Source: Brevibacillus panacihumi (lineage in GTDB: Bacteria > Bacillota > Bacilli > Brevibacillales > Brevibacillaceae). From it: 40,004 nt of DNA. Of this stretch, positions 30,886 through 39,713 are shown piece after piece. The notes beneath the pieces were generated by a model. It was given only the letters and a program-made list of their open reading frames with translations, was not told where the DNA came from and made no database searches. The stretch lies in the NCBI RefSeq assembly GCF_003710985.1, contig NZ_RHHT01000004.1, positions 1 through 40,004 of the forward strand. Reading direction: 5' to 3'. Every line of letters starts with the position of its first letter. The first letter of the stretch is position 1. Both the position numbers and the translations under genes were made by a program.

Positions 30886-32072
30886 AACAATCAGCAGACG
30901 TCATTAACAATATCGTATCCGTCTTGCAAGAGAGTCTGCCGACGGATAAAGATTTTATCGCGTTGCATGAACCCTCCTTTCAAGGAAACGAATGGAATTA
31001 CGTAAAAGATTGTTTGGATACAGGCTGGGTTTCGTCAGTAGGCAAATATGTTGATCGTTTTGAAGAGATGCTTCAGGAATATACAGGTGTAAAGCGCGCT
31101 GTGGCCGTTGTAAATGGCACGGCGGCTTTGCATATATGCCTAAAATTAGTCGGGGTAGAACGCAATGACGAGGTTCTTCTTCCTGCACTTACGTTTATCG
31201 CCACCGCGAATGCTATTTCTTATTGTGAGGCAGTTCCTCACTTTGTGGACAGCTGCTATGAAACGTTGGGACTGGATCCTATCAAACTGGGAGACTATTT
31301 ACAAGACATTGCTGAGGTTAAAGATGGGGCATGCTACAACAAGCAAACCGGCAGACGAATAAAAGCCGTCTTGCCGATGCATACCTTTGGACATCCTGTG
31401 GATTTGGACACTCTCGTGGAAGTATGTGATCGTTTCAATCTGGAACTCATTGAAGACGCTGCTGAATCACTAGGGTCCTTCTACAAAGGGCGCCATACAG
31501 GGAATTGGGGTCGTGTCTCTGCATTGAGCTTTAATGGAAATAAAATTACCACAACGGGTGGCGGCGGTGCTATTTTGACAAATGACGATTCACTGGGGCA
31601 ATTAGCAAAACATCTTACAACGACGGCAAAAGTACCGCATAAATGGGAATTTGTTCATGACCATATTGGCTACAATTATCGAATGCCAAATTTGAATGCG
31701 GCTCTAGGATGCGCTCAATTGGAAATGCTGCACCAGTTCGTCCAGGAAAAAAGAGCATTGGCATCTGTATACCAAAAGGCATTTTCACCAATAGACGAGG
31801 TTTCCTTTTTTATTGAACCAAAATTTGCGACCAGCAATTATTGGCTCAATGTCATAAGGGTGTCAACAGAGTGGAGTTTCCTTCGCGACGAAATCCTGCA
31901 GACAACCAATGATCTAGGTTTGATGACCAGACCGGTGTGGAGGTTATTGTGTGATTTACCGATCTATACTTCTGCACCAAAAATGGAGTTGACAGTAGCA
32001 AGGGATTTAGAGAAAACCATTATCAATATACCAAGCAGTTCATATTTGGGGGCTGCCTATGCAAAAGCGTAA
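30882..32072 (+). CDS. legC: LegC, PLP-dependent aminotransferase for legionaminic acid
   Basis: The 396-residue enzyme belongs to the DegT/DnrJ/EryC1 sugar aminotransferases. It shows NGTAALHICL (PLP phosphate contact), EDAAESLGS with Asp192 for the pyridine nitrogen, and Lys221 in SFNGNKITTTGGGGA as the PLP-binding lysine. It would aminate C4 of the 4-keto sugar made by LegB, using glutamate. It starts by ATGA overlap and ends 14 bases inside legG. Confidence 0.88.
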   Translation: MKQSADVINNIVSVLQESLPTDKDFIALHEPSFQGNEWNYVKDCLDTGWVSSVGKYVDRFEEMLQEYTGVKRAVAVVNGTAALHICLKLVGVERNDEVLLPALTFIATANAISYCEAVPHFVDSCYETLGLDPIKLGDYLQDIAEVKDGACYNKQTGRRIKAVLPMHTFGHPVDLDTLVEVCDRFNLELIEDAAESLGSFYKGRHTGNWGRVSALSFNGNKITTTGGGGAILTNDDSLGQLAKHLTTTAKVPHKWEFVHDHIGYNYRMPNLNAALGCAQLEMLHQFVQEKRALASVYQKAFSPIDEVSFFIEPKFATSNYWLNVIRVSTEWSFLRDEILQTTNDLGLMTRPVWRLLCDLPIYTSAPKMELTVARDLEKTIINIPSSSYLGAAYAKA

Positions 32073-33234
32073 AATTTGTATTGTGACAGGAACCAGGGCG
32101 GAATACGGTCTTCTGTATTGGCTGATGAAAGAGATTGAGGAGGATTCCGATCTCGAACTGCAAATAGTGGCTACAGGTATGCATTTATCTCCAGAATTCG
32201 GCCTTACTTATCAAAACATTGAAAAAGACGGTTTTGAGTTAAATGAAAAAGTGGAAATGCTGCTCTCTAGTGATACATCTGTAGGGATAGCCACTTCTTT
32301 GGGAATAGGAACTATTGGGTTTGCTAGAGCCTTTGATCGACTAAAGCCTGATCTTATTGTGTTATTGGGTGACCGATTTGAGATATTGTCGGCAGCACAA
32401 GCAGCAATGGTGGCTCGTATTCCAATCGCTCACTTGCATGGAGGAGAGACTACCGAAGGTGTTATTGATGAAGCAATCAGACACTCTATTACAAAAATGT
32501 CTCATTTGCATTTTGTGTCCACAGAAGTATATCGAAACAGGGTGATTCAATTAGGTGAGCAACCTGATCGCGTTTATACGGTCGGAGCTATAGGGTTAGA
32601 TAATATTAGGAAGTTGGAATTGATGGACCGGGCAACTTTTGAAAAGTCCATTGATTTTACTCTTGGTGAAAAAAACTTACTTCTAACCTACCATCCAGTG
32701 ACTTTGGAAAAAGACGATTCAAGGACTGCCATCAATCAATTATTCCAAGCTTTGGATGAATTTCCGAATGTGAAATGTATCATTACAAAACCGAACGCTG
32801 ACATGGAGGGTCGATTCATCAGTGAAATGATCGATGAGTATGTCGCGAAAAATCCTGAGAGGTGTCGAGCTTTTGTTTCGCTTGGGCAATTAAGGTATTT
32901 AAGTGCAATCAAGCACGTGGACGCAGTCATTGGCAATTCATCAAGCGGGATTTTAGAAGTCCCTTATTTTCGGAAACCGACGATAAATATAGGTGACAGA
33001 CAAAAAGGTAGAATTCAAGCAATCTCGGTTATAAATTGCCAAACTTCAAAGGAATCTATTTGCGATGCTATCCGGTTATCCTTTTCAGAACAATTTCAAA
33101 AAAAGTTGATTTCAATGAAATCGCCGTATGGTGAAGAATATGTTTCTGGAAAAGTAAAAGATGTTCTGAAGGATGTGAAACTAGAGCCATTGCTTAGAAA
33201 AACATTCTATGACCTTTCAATGGGGGACATGTAA
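32059..33234 (+). CDS. legG: LegG, hydrolysing nucleotide-sugar 2-epimerase
   Basis: The 391-residue protein is of the NeuC/LegG group: VTGTRAEYGLLYWLM at the N-terminus, VLLGDRFEILSAAQAAM, HLHGGETTEGVIDEAIRH, ITKPNADMEGR and GNSSSGILEVPYF. These enzymes release the nucleotide and invert C2, giving 2,4-diacetamido-2,4,6-trideoxymannose when fed the acetylated LegC product. In a sialic acid pathway the same fold would act on UDP-GlcNAc, but the legB and legC neighbours argue for the legionaminic route. The start lies inside the end of legC. Confidence 0.86.
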   Translation: MQKRKICIVTGTRAEYGLLYWLMKEIEEDSDLELQIVATGMHLSPEFGLTYQNIEKDGFELNEKVEMLLSSDTSVGIATSLGIGTIGFARAFDRLKPDLIVLLGDRFEILSAAQAAMVARIPIAHLHGGETTEGVIDEAIRHSITKMSHLHFVSTEVYRNRVIQLGEQPDRVYTVGAIGLDNIRKLELMDRATFEKSIDFTLGEKNLLLTYHPVTLEKDDSRTAINQLFQALDEFPNVKCIITKPNADMEGRFISEMIDEYVAKNPERCRAFVSLGQLRYLSAIKHVDAVIGNSSSGILEVPYFRKPTINIGDRQKGRIQAISVINCQTSKESICDAIRLSFSEQFQKKLISMKSPYGEEYVSGKVKDVLKDVKLEPLLRKTFYDLSMGDM

Positions 33235-34307
33235 TGCGGACATTCATCATTGCAGAAGCCGGAGTGAATCATAATGGTTCACTTGACTTGGCAAAAGAAC
33301 TAGTTTTTCAAGCAGCAAAGGCTGGAGCAGATGCAGTAAAATTTCAGACATTCAAAGCTGAAAATATCGTTAGTAAGCACGCTCAAAAAGCTGATTACCA
33401 AAAAAAGAGCACATCAAAGGATGAAAGCCAGTTAGAAATGGTAAAAAGGCTAGAAATGAATCAAGCTATGCATGAGGAATTATTGCATTTTTGCCAAGAT
33501 CATCATATCAAATTTCTCTCAACTCCTTTTGATCTAGAGAGTGTCGACTTACTAGCGAGTCATTTGAAAGTTGATCAGTTGAAAATACCATCCGGAGAAA
33601 TTACGAACGGGCCACTTTTATTAAAAGCAGCGCAAACGAAGTTGCCTATCTTGCTCTCTACGGGAATGTCCACAATTGGAGAGGTTGAAGATGCATTGCG
33701 TGTTTTGGCATATGGCTATCTGGGACATAGTGAGCAACCTTATCCGTCTATATTAGAAGAGGTTTTTTCCAGTCACGAGGGGCAAAAAATATTAAAACAG
33801 AACGTGAAGCTGCTGCACTGTACGACAGAGTACCCTGCTCCATTTGAGGATGTCAACCTAAGAGCGATGGACACGCTTGAACAAGCTTTTGGGTTACCCG
33901 TAGGACTATCTGATCACACAGAGGGTATTGCTGTTGCTATTGGTGCAGTAGCCCGTGGAGCTACCGTTATTGAGAAGCATTTTACCCTAGATAAAACACT
34001 TCCTGGGCCGGACCACAAAGCGTCTCTGGAGCCAGATGAATTAAAACTCATGATTACTTCTATTCGACAGGTTGAATTGGCTTTGGGATCATCGGTTAAG
34101 CGTGCCACCCCATCTGAGCAAAAGAATAAACCAATTGCACGTAAAAGCTTGGTAGCTGCTTGTAAAATTCAAAAAGGGGAGCTATTTAGCCAAATGAATC
34201 TCACCACGAAACGCCCTGGTACCGGAATCTCCCCTATGCATTACTGGGAGTGGATTGGAAAACCAGCAGCCAAAGATTATGAAGCAGATGAAGTGATACA
34301 ACAGTGA
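33234..34307 (+). CDS. legI: LegI, legionaminic acid synthase (NeuB family)
   Basis: The 357-residue protein has the NeuB barrel motifs: IAEAGVNHNG (6-15), DAVKFQTFKAENIVS, FLSTPFD, IPSGEITNGPLLL, LHCTTEYPAPFEDVNL, GLSDHTEG and VIEKHFTLDKTLPGPDHKAS. An antifreeze-like SAF domain lies at the C-terminus (ARKSLVAACKIQKGELF, TTKRPGTGISP). It condenses phosphoenolpyruvate with the 6-deoxy-mannose derivative to make legionaminic acid. The start codon shares one base with the legG stop. Confidence 0.9.
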   Translation: MRTFIIAEAGVNHNGSLDLAKELVFQAAKAGADAVKFQTFKAENIVSKHAQKADYQKKSTSKDESQLEMVKRLEMNQAMHEELLHFCQDHHIKFLSTPFDLESVDLLASHLKVDQLKIPSGEITNGPLLLKAAQTKLPILLSTGMSTIGEVEDALRVLAYGYLGHSEQPYPSILEEVFSSHEGQKILKQNVKLLHCTTEYPAPFEDVNLRAMDTLEQAFGLPVGLSDHTEGIAVAIGAVARGATVIEKHFTLDKTLPGPDHKASLEPDELKLMITSIRQVELALGSSVKRATPSEQKNKPIARKSLVAACKIQKGELFSQMNLTTKRPGTGISPMHYWEWIGKPAAKDYEADEVIQQ

Positions 34308-34924
34308 GGCCATATATTGTTTTAGGCGGTGGCGGCCATGCCAAAGTTGTTATGGAAGTTTTGCAATTATGCGGAAAAACAGTGATTGGTTTTACTGACC
34401 TTGGGGTTTGTGCCCCGGTTCTTGACTTTGCATGTCTGGGAAATGACAACGTAGTGAATCAGTATAATCCAGATGAAATTTTTTTGGTCAATGGTATAGG
34501 GTCAGTGGGTGATAATAACAGGAGAAAAAGGCTGTTTTTAACCTGGAAGGAAAAGGGGTATTCTTTCCCTGCTATCATTCACCCGGCTGCTATATTATCG
34601 CCTGACACTGTATTGGAAGAAGGGGTCCAAGTGATGGCAGCCGCAGTAGTACAAGCTGGAGCATATATTGGACCCAATACAATCATAAATACTCGCGCAA
34701 CGATTGATCACGATACCACAATAGGAGAACATGTCCACATTGCACCAGGATGTGTCATCTCGGGAAATGTGAAAGTAGAAAGCGATGCCCACCTGGGCCC
34801 TGGAGCAGTCGTCATTCAAGGTTTGACCATTGGAAAAGGTAGCATTGTAGCTGCTGGGTCCGTCGTCGTAAAAGATGTGGATGAGTATACCAAAGTGGCG
34901 GGGGTTCCTGCGCGAAAAATGTAA
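34304..34924 (+). CDS. NeuD/PglD-like hexapeptide acyltransferase, probable LegH-type N-acetyltransferase
   Basis: The 206-residue protein starts at GTG in a GTGA overlap with legI. Residues 1-70 are the PglD-type nucleotide-sugar-binding part (YIVLGGGGHAKVVMEVL). Residues ~90-200 are left-handed beta-helix hexapeptide repeats (VQVMAAAVVQAGAYIGPNTI, VHIAPGCVISGNVKVESDAH, IVAAGSVVVKDV). The repeat region should form a trimer using acetyl-CoA. The pathway needs one enzyme to acetylate the 4-amino group after LegC, and this is the only candidate in the island. O-acetylation of the finished sugar (NeuD-like) is the alternative. Confidence 0.8.
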   Translation: MRPYIVLGGGGHAKVVMEVLQLCGKTVIGFTDLGVCAPVLDFACLGNDNVVNQYNPDEIFLVNGIGSVGDNNRRKRLFLTWKEKGYSFPAIIHPAAILSPDTVLEEGVQVMAAAVVQAGAYIGPNTIINTRATIDHDTTIGEHVHIAPGCVISGNVKVESDAHLGPGAVVIQGLTIGKGSIVAAGSVVVKDVDEYTKVAGVPARKM

Positions 34925-34955
34925 ATGAAGATTCATTTAGAAAGGCGGGACAAAG

Positions 34956-36002
34956 GTGAACTGGAGAGATTTATTGGTATCCCCGGATACGCCGATTCTC
35001 AACACATTGGAAATTATTGATAGAAATGCTCGTCAAATTGCACTGGTGGCTGACGAGAATGATAAGTTGCTAGGAACGGTTACAGATGGGGATATTCGCA
35101 GGGGATTATTGAAAGGAAGAGATTTGCAAGACCCAATCTCTATGATTATGAATCCATATCCGACCGTATCTTCCCCTTACGATACGAGAGAAAATATTCT
35201 GGCTCTCATGAAAATCAAGCAGATTCATCAAATTCCAATCGTCGATGAGGATGGAAAAATCGTACATGTAGAAATGCTTAATGATTTATTGAGTCCTGAT
35301 AAAAAAGATAATTGGGTTGTTTTAATGGCTGGGGGATTAGGGACAAGACTTTATCCTCTTACGCATGATTGCCCAAAACCATTATTAAAAGTGGGAAACA
35401 GGCCACTGCTGGAAACAATCATGCAAAGTTTTATTGATCAGGGCTTTCACAAATTTTATATTTCAGTGAAATACAAAGCAGAGATGATACAAGAATACTT
35501 TGGAGATGGAAGCCGCTGGAACGTCACCATTCAGTATCTGGTGGAAAAGGAATCGCTGGGGACAGCAGGCGCGCTTAGTTTGTTGCCAGAACGGCCAAAC
35601 GAACCGTTCTTTGTCATGAATGGAGATTTGTTGACGAAGGTGAATTTTGATCATTTGCTGGATTTTCATAAGACCTATCAAGCTCAGGCGACCATGTGTG
35701 TGCGCGAATATGATCATCAAATTCCGTATGGTGTTGTTACCTTAGACAAGCAAAGACTCGTATCTATGGAAGAGAAGCCAATCCAACGCTTCTTCGTTAA
35801 TGCGGGTATCTATGTTCTTAACCCAGATGTACTAGAGAAAATCCCACACAATCAATTCTTTGACATGCCAAGTCTGTTTGATCTCCTGATGAAAGAAGAA
35901 GGACAAACAATTGCTTTTCCTATTCGCGAATACTGGTTGGATATAGGCCGCATGGCAGACTTTGAACGGGCGAATATTGAATTCGCGGAGGTGTTTGGAT
36001 GA
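34956..36002 (+). CDS. ptmE: PtmE-like sugar-1-phosphate nucleotidyltransferase with CBS pair
   Basis: The 348-residue protein starts at GTG behind AAGGCGGGA. Residues ~8-120 are two CBS motifs (VADENDKLLGTVTDGDIRRG, IHQIPIVDEDGKIVHVEML). Residues ~125-345 are a nucleotidyltransferase domain with VLMAGGLGTRLYPLTHDCPK, GDGSRWNVTIQYLVEKESLG and NAGIYVL. The same fusion is found in Campylobacter PtmE, which uses GTP to charge glucosamine-1-phosphate and so starts the GDP-linked legionaminic acid route. CBS domains often sense adenine nucleotides. The 31-base gap before it is the widest within the island. Confidence 0.85.
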   Translation: MNWRDLLVSPDTPILNTLEIIDRNARQIALVADENDKLLGTVTDGDIRRGLLKGRDLQDPISMIMNPYPTVSSPYDTRENILALMKIKQIHQIPIVDEDGKIVHVEMLNDLLSPDKKDNWVVLMAGGLGTRLYPLTHDCPKPLLKVGNRPLLETIMQSFIDQGFHKFYISVKYKAEMIQEYFGDGSRWNVTIQYLVEKESLGTAGALSLLPERPNEPFFVMNGDLLTKVNFDHLLDFHKTYQAQATMCVREYDHQIPYGVVTLDKQRLVSMEEKPIQRFFVNAGIYVLNPDVLEKIPHNQFFDMPSLFDLLMKEEGQTIAFPIREYWLDIGRMADFERANIEFAEVFG

Positions 36003-36706
36003 TCCAGGACAAATCAGTGTTGGCGATCATACCGGCACGTGGAGGCTCAAAAGGAGTACCGAGAAAAAATATACGCGAGTTGGCTGGAAAACCTTTAATA
36101 GCATGGACGATTGAGGAGGCTAAAAAATCGAAATACATAGATCGGCTTGTGGTATCCACCGAAGATGAAGAAATTGCAGGAGTGGCCAGACAGTGTGGGG
36201 GAGAGGTACCTTTTATGAGGCCGAGTTCTCTTTCCAGGGACGATACACCTGGGATTGATCCTGTTCTGCATGCAGTTTCAGTATTGTCTGGCTTCGATTA
36301 TGTCGTTTTACTGCAACCAACCTCACCGCTGCGGACTTCTGAGGATATTGATGAATGTTTGGAGCATTGTCTGAGACAAAATGCTAATGCTTGTGTTTCT
36401 GTAACATTGACGGATAAATCCCCCTATTGGATGTACGAACTTACGGTTGAAAGTGGATTAAAGCCTGTAGTTGTCTCGGACAAACCGGTTCCTCGAAGAC
36501 AAGATGCCCCAAATGTATATGTTCTAAATGGAGCTGTCTACGTGGCAAAAACGAACTGGCTACAGCAAACGCGGTCCTTCCTGGATAAGGAAACTGTAGG
36601 TTATGTTATGCCAAAAGAGCGTTCCATTGATGTTGACACGGAGTTGGACTTTTGTATACTTGAAACGATCATCCGTGAAAAGAAAATGTCTAGCACAGAA
36701 ATGTAA
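35999..36706 (+). CDS. legF: LegF, CMP-legionaminic acid synthetase
   Basis: The 235-residue cytidylyltransferase of the NeuA/KdsB type has IIPARGGSKGVPRKNIRELA with the CTP-binding loop, then VSTEDEEIAGVA, LLQPTSPLR and a C-terminal DVDTELDF. It activates the finished nonulosonic acid with CTP, giving the donor for Maf. It overlaps ptmE by four bases (ATGA). Its TAA stop is part of the TAAA -35 element of the next promoter. It has no terminator, so island transcripts may run into flaG. Confidence 0.89.
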   Translation: MIQDKSVLAIIPARGGSKGVPRKNIRELAGKPLIAWTIEEAKKSKYIDRLVVSTEDEEIAGVARQCGGEVPFMRPSSLSRDDTPGIDPVLHAVSVLSGFDYVVLLQPTSPLRTSEDIDECLEHCLRQNANACVSVTLTDKSPYWMYELTVESGLKPVVVSDKPVPRRQDAPNVYVLNGAVYVAKTNWLQQTRSFLDKETVGYVMPKERSIDVDTELDFCILETIIREKKMSSTEM

Positions 36707-36731
36707 ATGGAAGACCACTTTTATCCGATAA
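36704..36731 (+). promoter_or_regulatory. Candidate sigma-D promoter of flaG-fliD-fliS-fliT
   Basis: A perfect TAAA at 36704-36707 (its first three bases are the legF stop), a 16-base spacer and TCCGATAA at 36724-36731. The -10 is identical to that of hag. Start near 36738, 28 bases before the flaG GTG. Confidence 0.68.
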
Positions 36732-36765
36732 CAATGGTAAAGGTATCCATTGGGGAGGAAAAGGT

Positions 36766-37125
36766 GTGAGTATCCAAGGGAGTAATGCAGCTGGGTATGT
36801 AAAAGTACCATATGTCGATCAATTTCAAGGTACGGGAAATAAGCTGACAGCCCAATCAGGAGACCCACAAGTCGCAGGATATCAACAGGAAAATAGCATC
36901 ACGCGCGCTGACTTGGAGCGGGAAGTAGAAAGTTTGAACAAATTTATGCAATCAAGTTCTACGCATCTCAAATTTACACTGCATGAAAAGTTAAATGAAT
37001 ACTATGTTCAGATCATCAACGATCATGACGGCACAGTTGTTCGGGAAATTCCATCAAAGAAAATCATGGATATGGTCGCCAAAATGCATGAAATGATCGG
37101 CTTGCTCGTGGACGAAAAAAGATAG
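36766..37125 (+). CDS. flaG: FlaG family flagellar protein
   Basis: The 119-residue protein starts at GTG behind GGGGAGGAAAAGG. The C-terminal part LKFTLHEKLNEYYVQIINDH, then VVREIPSKKIMDMVAKMHEM, is the FlaG signature. The first 50 residues are disordered and Gln/Gly-rich. FlaG (YvyC) influences filament length in some bacteria. It precedes fliD by 12 bases, the usual order. Confidence 0.93.
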   Translation: MSIQGSNAAGYVKVPYVDQFQGTGNKLTAQSGDPQVAGYQQENSITRADLEREVESLNKFMQSSSTHLKFTLHEKLNEYYVQIINDHDGTVVREIPSKKIMDMVAKMHEMIGLLVDEKR

Positions 37126-37137
37126 GAGGCTGAAGAA

Positions 37138-38586
37138 ATGGGAATACGCATTAGTGGTATGGCATCAGGGATGGATACAGAGAAGATTATCAAAGACCTG
37201 ATGAAAACGCAGCGTGAACCTATCAACCGTTTGCAACGCAATAAATATACGATTGAATGGAAACGCGACGCCTACAGGGAAATGAATACGCTTCTGGCAG
37301 ATCTGCAAAATTCGTTGAAAACTCTTCGGATGTCCAGCACCTTTAGCAAGAAAGTGGCGTCTTCGGAAAATGATAGTGTTGTTTCAGCGACTGTAAAAGG
37401 CAAACCGGAGTTGCCCTCCTATACGGTTCAGGTAACGAAACTCGCAGAAGCAGGTACACCCCCAGTAGTATCTGAGCTATCTTTATCTGATGTACAAGGG
37501 ATTACGCTAAAACTGCATACAGACAAACAGGAAGATGGTTCGTATGCTAAAACCACAGAGGTAGTTATTTCTGCCACCGATTCGGCAGAACAAATCGTTA
37601 GTAAAATCAACAGCTCGGATACAGGCATAAAGGCTTCATTTTTTAACGATAAATTAGTGCTGACCGCTGCAAACGAGAAGGATTTCAAAGTCGAGACCCC
37701 AAATAAGGCGGTAGCTTCTCAGAGCTCACCGGCTAAAGCTGCTGAATTTACCATTAACGGGGTGCCTTATGAAGCGAAGAGCAACACATTTACTTTCGAT
37801 GGTATTGAATTTAACTTAAAACAAGTAACCTCGACTCCCGTTGTCATCAGGACAAAAACAGACGACGAAGCGATTTTTAATACAGTTAAAGATTTCGTCG
37901 ACAAATACAACGCAATCATCGAGACGATCAACAAGAAGATATCGGAACCCAAGTACAAATCATATAAACCGTTGCTGGATGAAGAAAAAGAAGCCCTCCC
38001 TGAAAAAACAGCTGAAAAAATGGATGCGATGGCAAAGAGCGGCATTCTTTTGCGTGACCCAATTCTGACGAGCGGATTGACCGAAATGAGACGTGCCTTG
38101 AGCACATCACTGCAGGTAACTGGTGTAAACACTGCATTTGATACGCTCTCCGAGATCGGGATCGGCGGTCCTCCGTCCGGAAAATTCGCTTACCAGGAAA
38201 ACGGTAAACTGTATATCAACGAAGACAAGCTTCGAGAAGCCATTCGCAATAATGGCGACGATGTGCTCAAGCTGTTCACGAACTACAGCAGTTCTAACGA
38301 CCCTGCTACGAAATACAAAGAGAGCGGCGTAGCTGAACGTCTCTACAGCGAACTGAATAAAATCATGGACAAGGTTACGAAGGAGGCAGGTTCGTCTGGA
38401 AGCGTCTATGACGACAGCAGCCTAGCCAAAAAACTCAAGCAAACAGACGAAGACATCCAGCGCTGGGAAGACCGCTTGAAAATCATCGAAGACCGCTACT
38501 GGAAACAATTCACTGCCATGGAAAAGGCGATGTCCAAAGCCCAATCCCAAGGTTCTTGGTTCGCACAAATGCTGGGGCAACAATAA
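37138..38586 (+). CDS. fliD: Filament cap protein FliD (HAP2)
   Basis: The 482-residue protein has the FliD N-terminus (IRISGMASGMDTEKIIKDLM, REPINRLQRNKYTIEWKRDA). A central strand-rich region includes VVSATVKGKPELPSYTVQVT and AAEFTINGVPYEAKSNTF. The C-terminal coiled region has LREAIRNNGDDVLKLF, a DIQRWEDRLKIIEDRYWKQF helix and a MEKAMSKAQSQGSWFAQML tail. It caps the growing filament and helps flagellin polymerise. AGGAGGCTGAAGAA precedes the ATG. Confidence 0.96.
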   Translation: MGIRISGMASGMDTEKIIKDLMKTQREPINRLQRNKYTIEWKRDAYREMNTLLADLQNSLKTLRMSSTFSKKVASSENDSVVSATVKGKPELPSYTVQVTKLAEAGTPPVVSELSLSDVQGITLKLHTDKQEDGSYAKTTEVVISATDSAEQIVSKINSSDTGIKASFFNDKLVLTAANEKDFKVETPNKAVASQSSPAKAAEFTINGVPYEAKSNTFTFDGIEFNLKQVTSTPVVIRTKTDDEAIFNTVKDFVDKYNAIIETINKKISEPKYKSYKPLLDEEKEALPEKTAEKMDAMAKSGILLRDPILTSGLTEMRRALSTSLQVTGVNTAFDTLSEIGIGGPPSGKFAYQENGKLYINEDKLREAIRNNGDDVLKLFTNYSSSNDPATKYKESGVAERLYSELNKIMDKVTKEAGSSGSVYDDSSLAKKLKQTDEDIQRWEDRLKIIEDRYWKQFTAMEKAMSKAQSQGSWFAQMLGQQ

Positions 38587-38604
38587 TAACAGGGAGCGAT
38601 GCAG

Positions 38605-38982
38605 ATGTTACAAAATGCTGCTCAGACCTATCAATCCAATCAGGTAACAACCGCGACTCCTGCCGATTTGACCTTGATGCTCTATAATGGAGCGCTGAAG
38701 TTTATCAAACAGACGAAGAACGCTATTGAAGAAAAAAATGTGGAAAAAGCCCATGAATCATCACTCAAAGTCCAGAACATCCTGTATGAATTGATGTCTA
38801 CATTGAACAAAGATTACGAGATATCAAAGGAGTTCCTCAAACTCTACGAATACATGCTTCAACGCACAGTCGAAGCAAACATGCGTAAAGACATCACAAT
38901 TTTAAACGAGGTAGAGGAGCTATTCGTCCAGTTCCGAGACACCTGGAAGGAAGCCATGCTGTTGGCGAAGAAACAAGGGTAG
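38605..38982 (+). CDS. fliS: Flagellin export chaperone FliS
   Basis: The 125-residue helical protein opens LQNAAQTYQSNQVTTATPAD followed by LTLMLYNGALKFI, the FliS hallmark. AGGGAG is only two bases from an ATG at 38599 but eight from the ATG at 38605, which I use. FliS binds the flagellin C-terminus to stop premature polymerisation and takes it to the export gate. It lies 18 bases after fliD. Confidence 0.94.
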   Translation: MLQNAAQTYQSNQVTTATPADLTLMLYNGALKFIKQTKNAIEEKNVEKAHESSLKVQNILYELMSTLNKDYEISKEFLKLYEYMLQRTVEANMRKDITILNEVEELFVQFRDTWKEAMLLAKKQG

Positions 38983-38983
38983 G

Positions 38984-39352
38984 ATGAAGGCAATGGACCA
39001 GACGGTAGATGTGCTATTAGACCGCTTGTTTGAGGCGAGTCTGCGTCTTGAGCAAGCAGTTATCAAGGAAGAATCTGAACCGGACGATTGGCTCGCTATC
39101 CTGGACGAGCGGGAGGAAATCGTTTTGCAATTCCAAGGCAGCGGGATCACAGGTTTTATGCTCACTGCAGCACAGCGGGAGCAGCTAGGTAAAATCAACG
39201 AATTAAACCAACGACTCATTCCGCTCATGGACGAACGAAAACAAGGTGTGCAAAAACAGCTAAACAACGTACAGCGCAGCAAACAAGCGATGCACTCGTA
39301 TAATGATGAAGGACCGAGTGGATACGGAGCATTTTTTGATCGCAAAAATTAA
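38984..39352 (+). CDS. fliT: FliT-type flagellar chaperone
   Basis: The 122-residue mostly helical protein (LLDRLFEASLRLEQAVI, DDWLAILDEREEIVLQF, REQLGKINELNQRLIPLM, then a MDERKQGVQKQLNNVQRSKQ helix) follows fliS directly, as fliT does in B. subtilis. FliT binds FliD and guards its export. An ATG at 38993 is an alternative start with a slightly better-placed GGATGAAGG. Sequence conservation in this family is low, so the call rests partly on position and helical pattern. Confidence 0.82.
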   Translation: MKAMDQTVDVLLDRLFEASLRLEQAVIKEESEPDDWLAILDEREEIVLQFQGSGITGFMLTAAQREQLGKINELNQRLIPLMDERKQGVQKQLNNVQRSKQAMHSYNDEGPSGYGAFFDRKN

Positions 39353-39377
39353 AAACGGCCGGAACTCGGCCGTTTTT
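39351..39377. terminator. Bidirectional rho-independent terminator
   Basis: AAAAACGGCC (39351-39360) pairs perfectly with GGCCGTTTTT (39368-39377). The A-run and T-run let it stop both the fliT transcript and anything arriving from the right on the minus strand. It closes the flagellar block. Confidence 0.9.
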
Positions 39378-39422
39378 CACGTAAAAGGTAGTATTAGTGT
39401 TATTTATAATCTTCATATACCC

Positions 39423-39614
39423 TTACATCCAATCAATACCTTTCCCCAACGACGGATGTGGCGCCTGCCCCGCCTGAACTTTTTTCTGTGTCTGTGCAAA
39501 CCACTCCAACAATATTGCTGCCTGGGCTTGCACCGTCTCCTGTACAATTATCTGAATTTCACCTTGTGGGCATACGACTACATTTTTATAGTAAAGACTG
39601 AAAAGTCGGGCAGA
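39423..39614 (-). pseudogene. Possible coding remnant without a proper start
   Basis: On the minus strand a 63-codon frame ending in TAA (39425-39423) has a protein-like composition: VVVCPQGEIQIIVQETVQAQ, then AAILLEWFAQTQKKVQAGQA, and a PHPSLGKGIDWM tail. Bounded upstream by TAG-TAA, it has no ATG and no ribosome binding site. It may be a decayed 3' end. The plus-strand reading of the same bases looks like noise. No family recognised. Confidence 0.3.
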
Positions 39615-39713
39615 TTACTAGCTTGCGAGGAATTTACATTTTGGATTGGTCTGCCCTTTAGTTTACCAAAGTGTATACGTTGTTTTGCCAAACACATGCA
39701 ATCGTTAGTTACA

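Noticed and set aside
32059..34307. Sialic (neuraminic) or pseudaminic acid pathway
   Set aside because: NeuC/NeuB-like enzymes alone would be ambiguous, but the LegB-type dehydratase, LegC-type aminotransferase and CBS-fused PtmE point to legionaminic acid. No PseG- or PseH-like gene is present.
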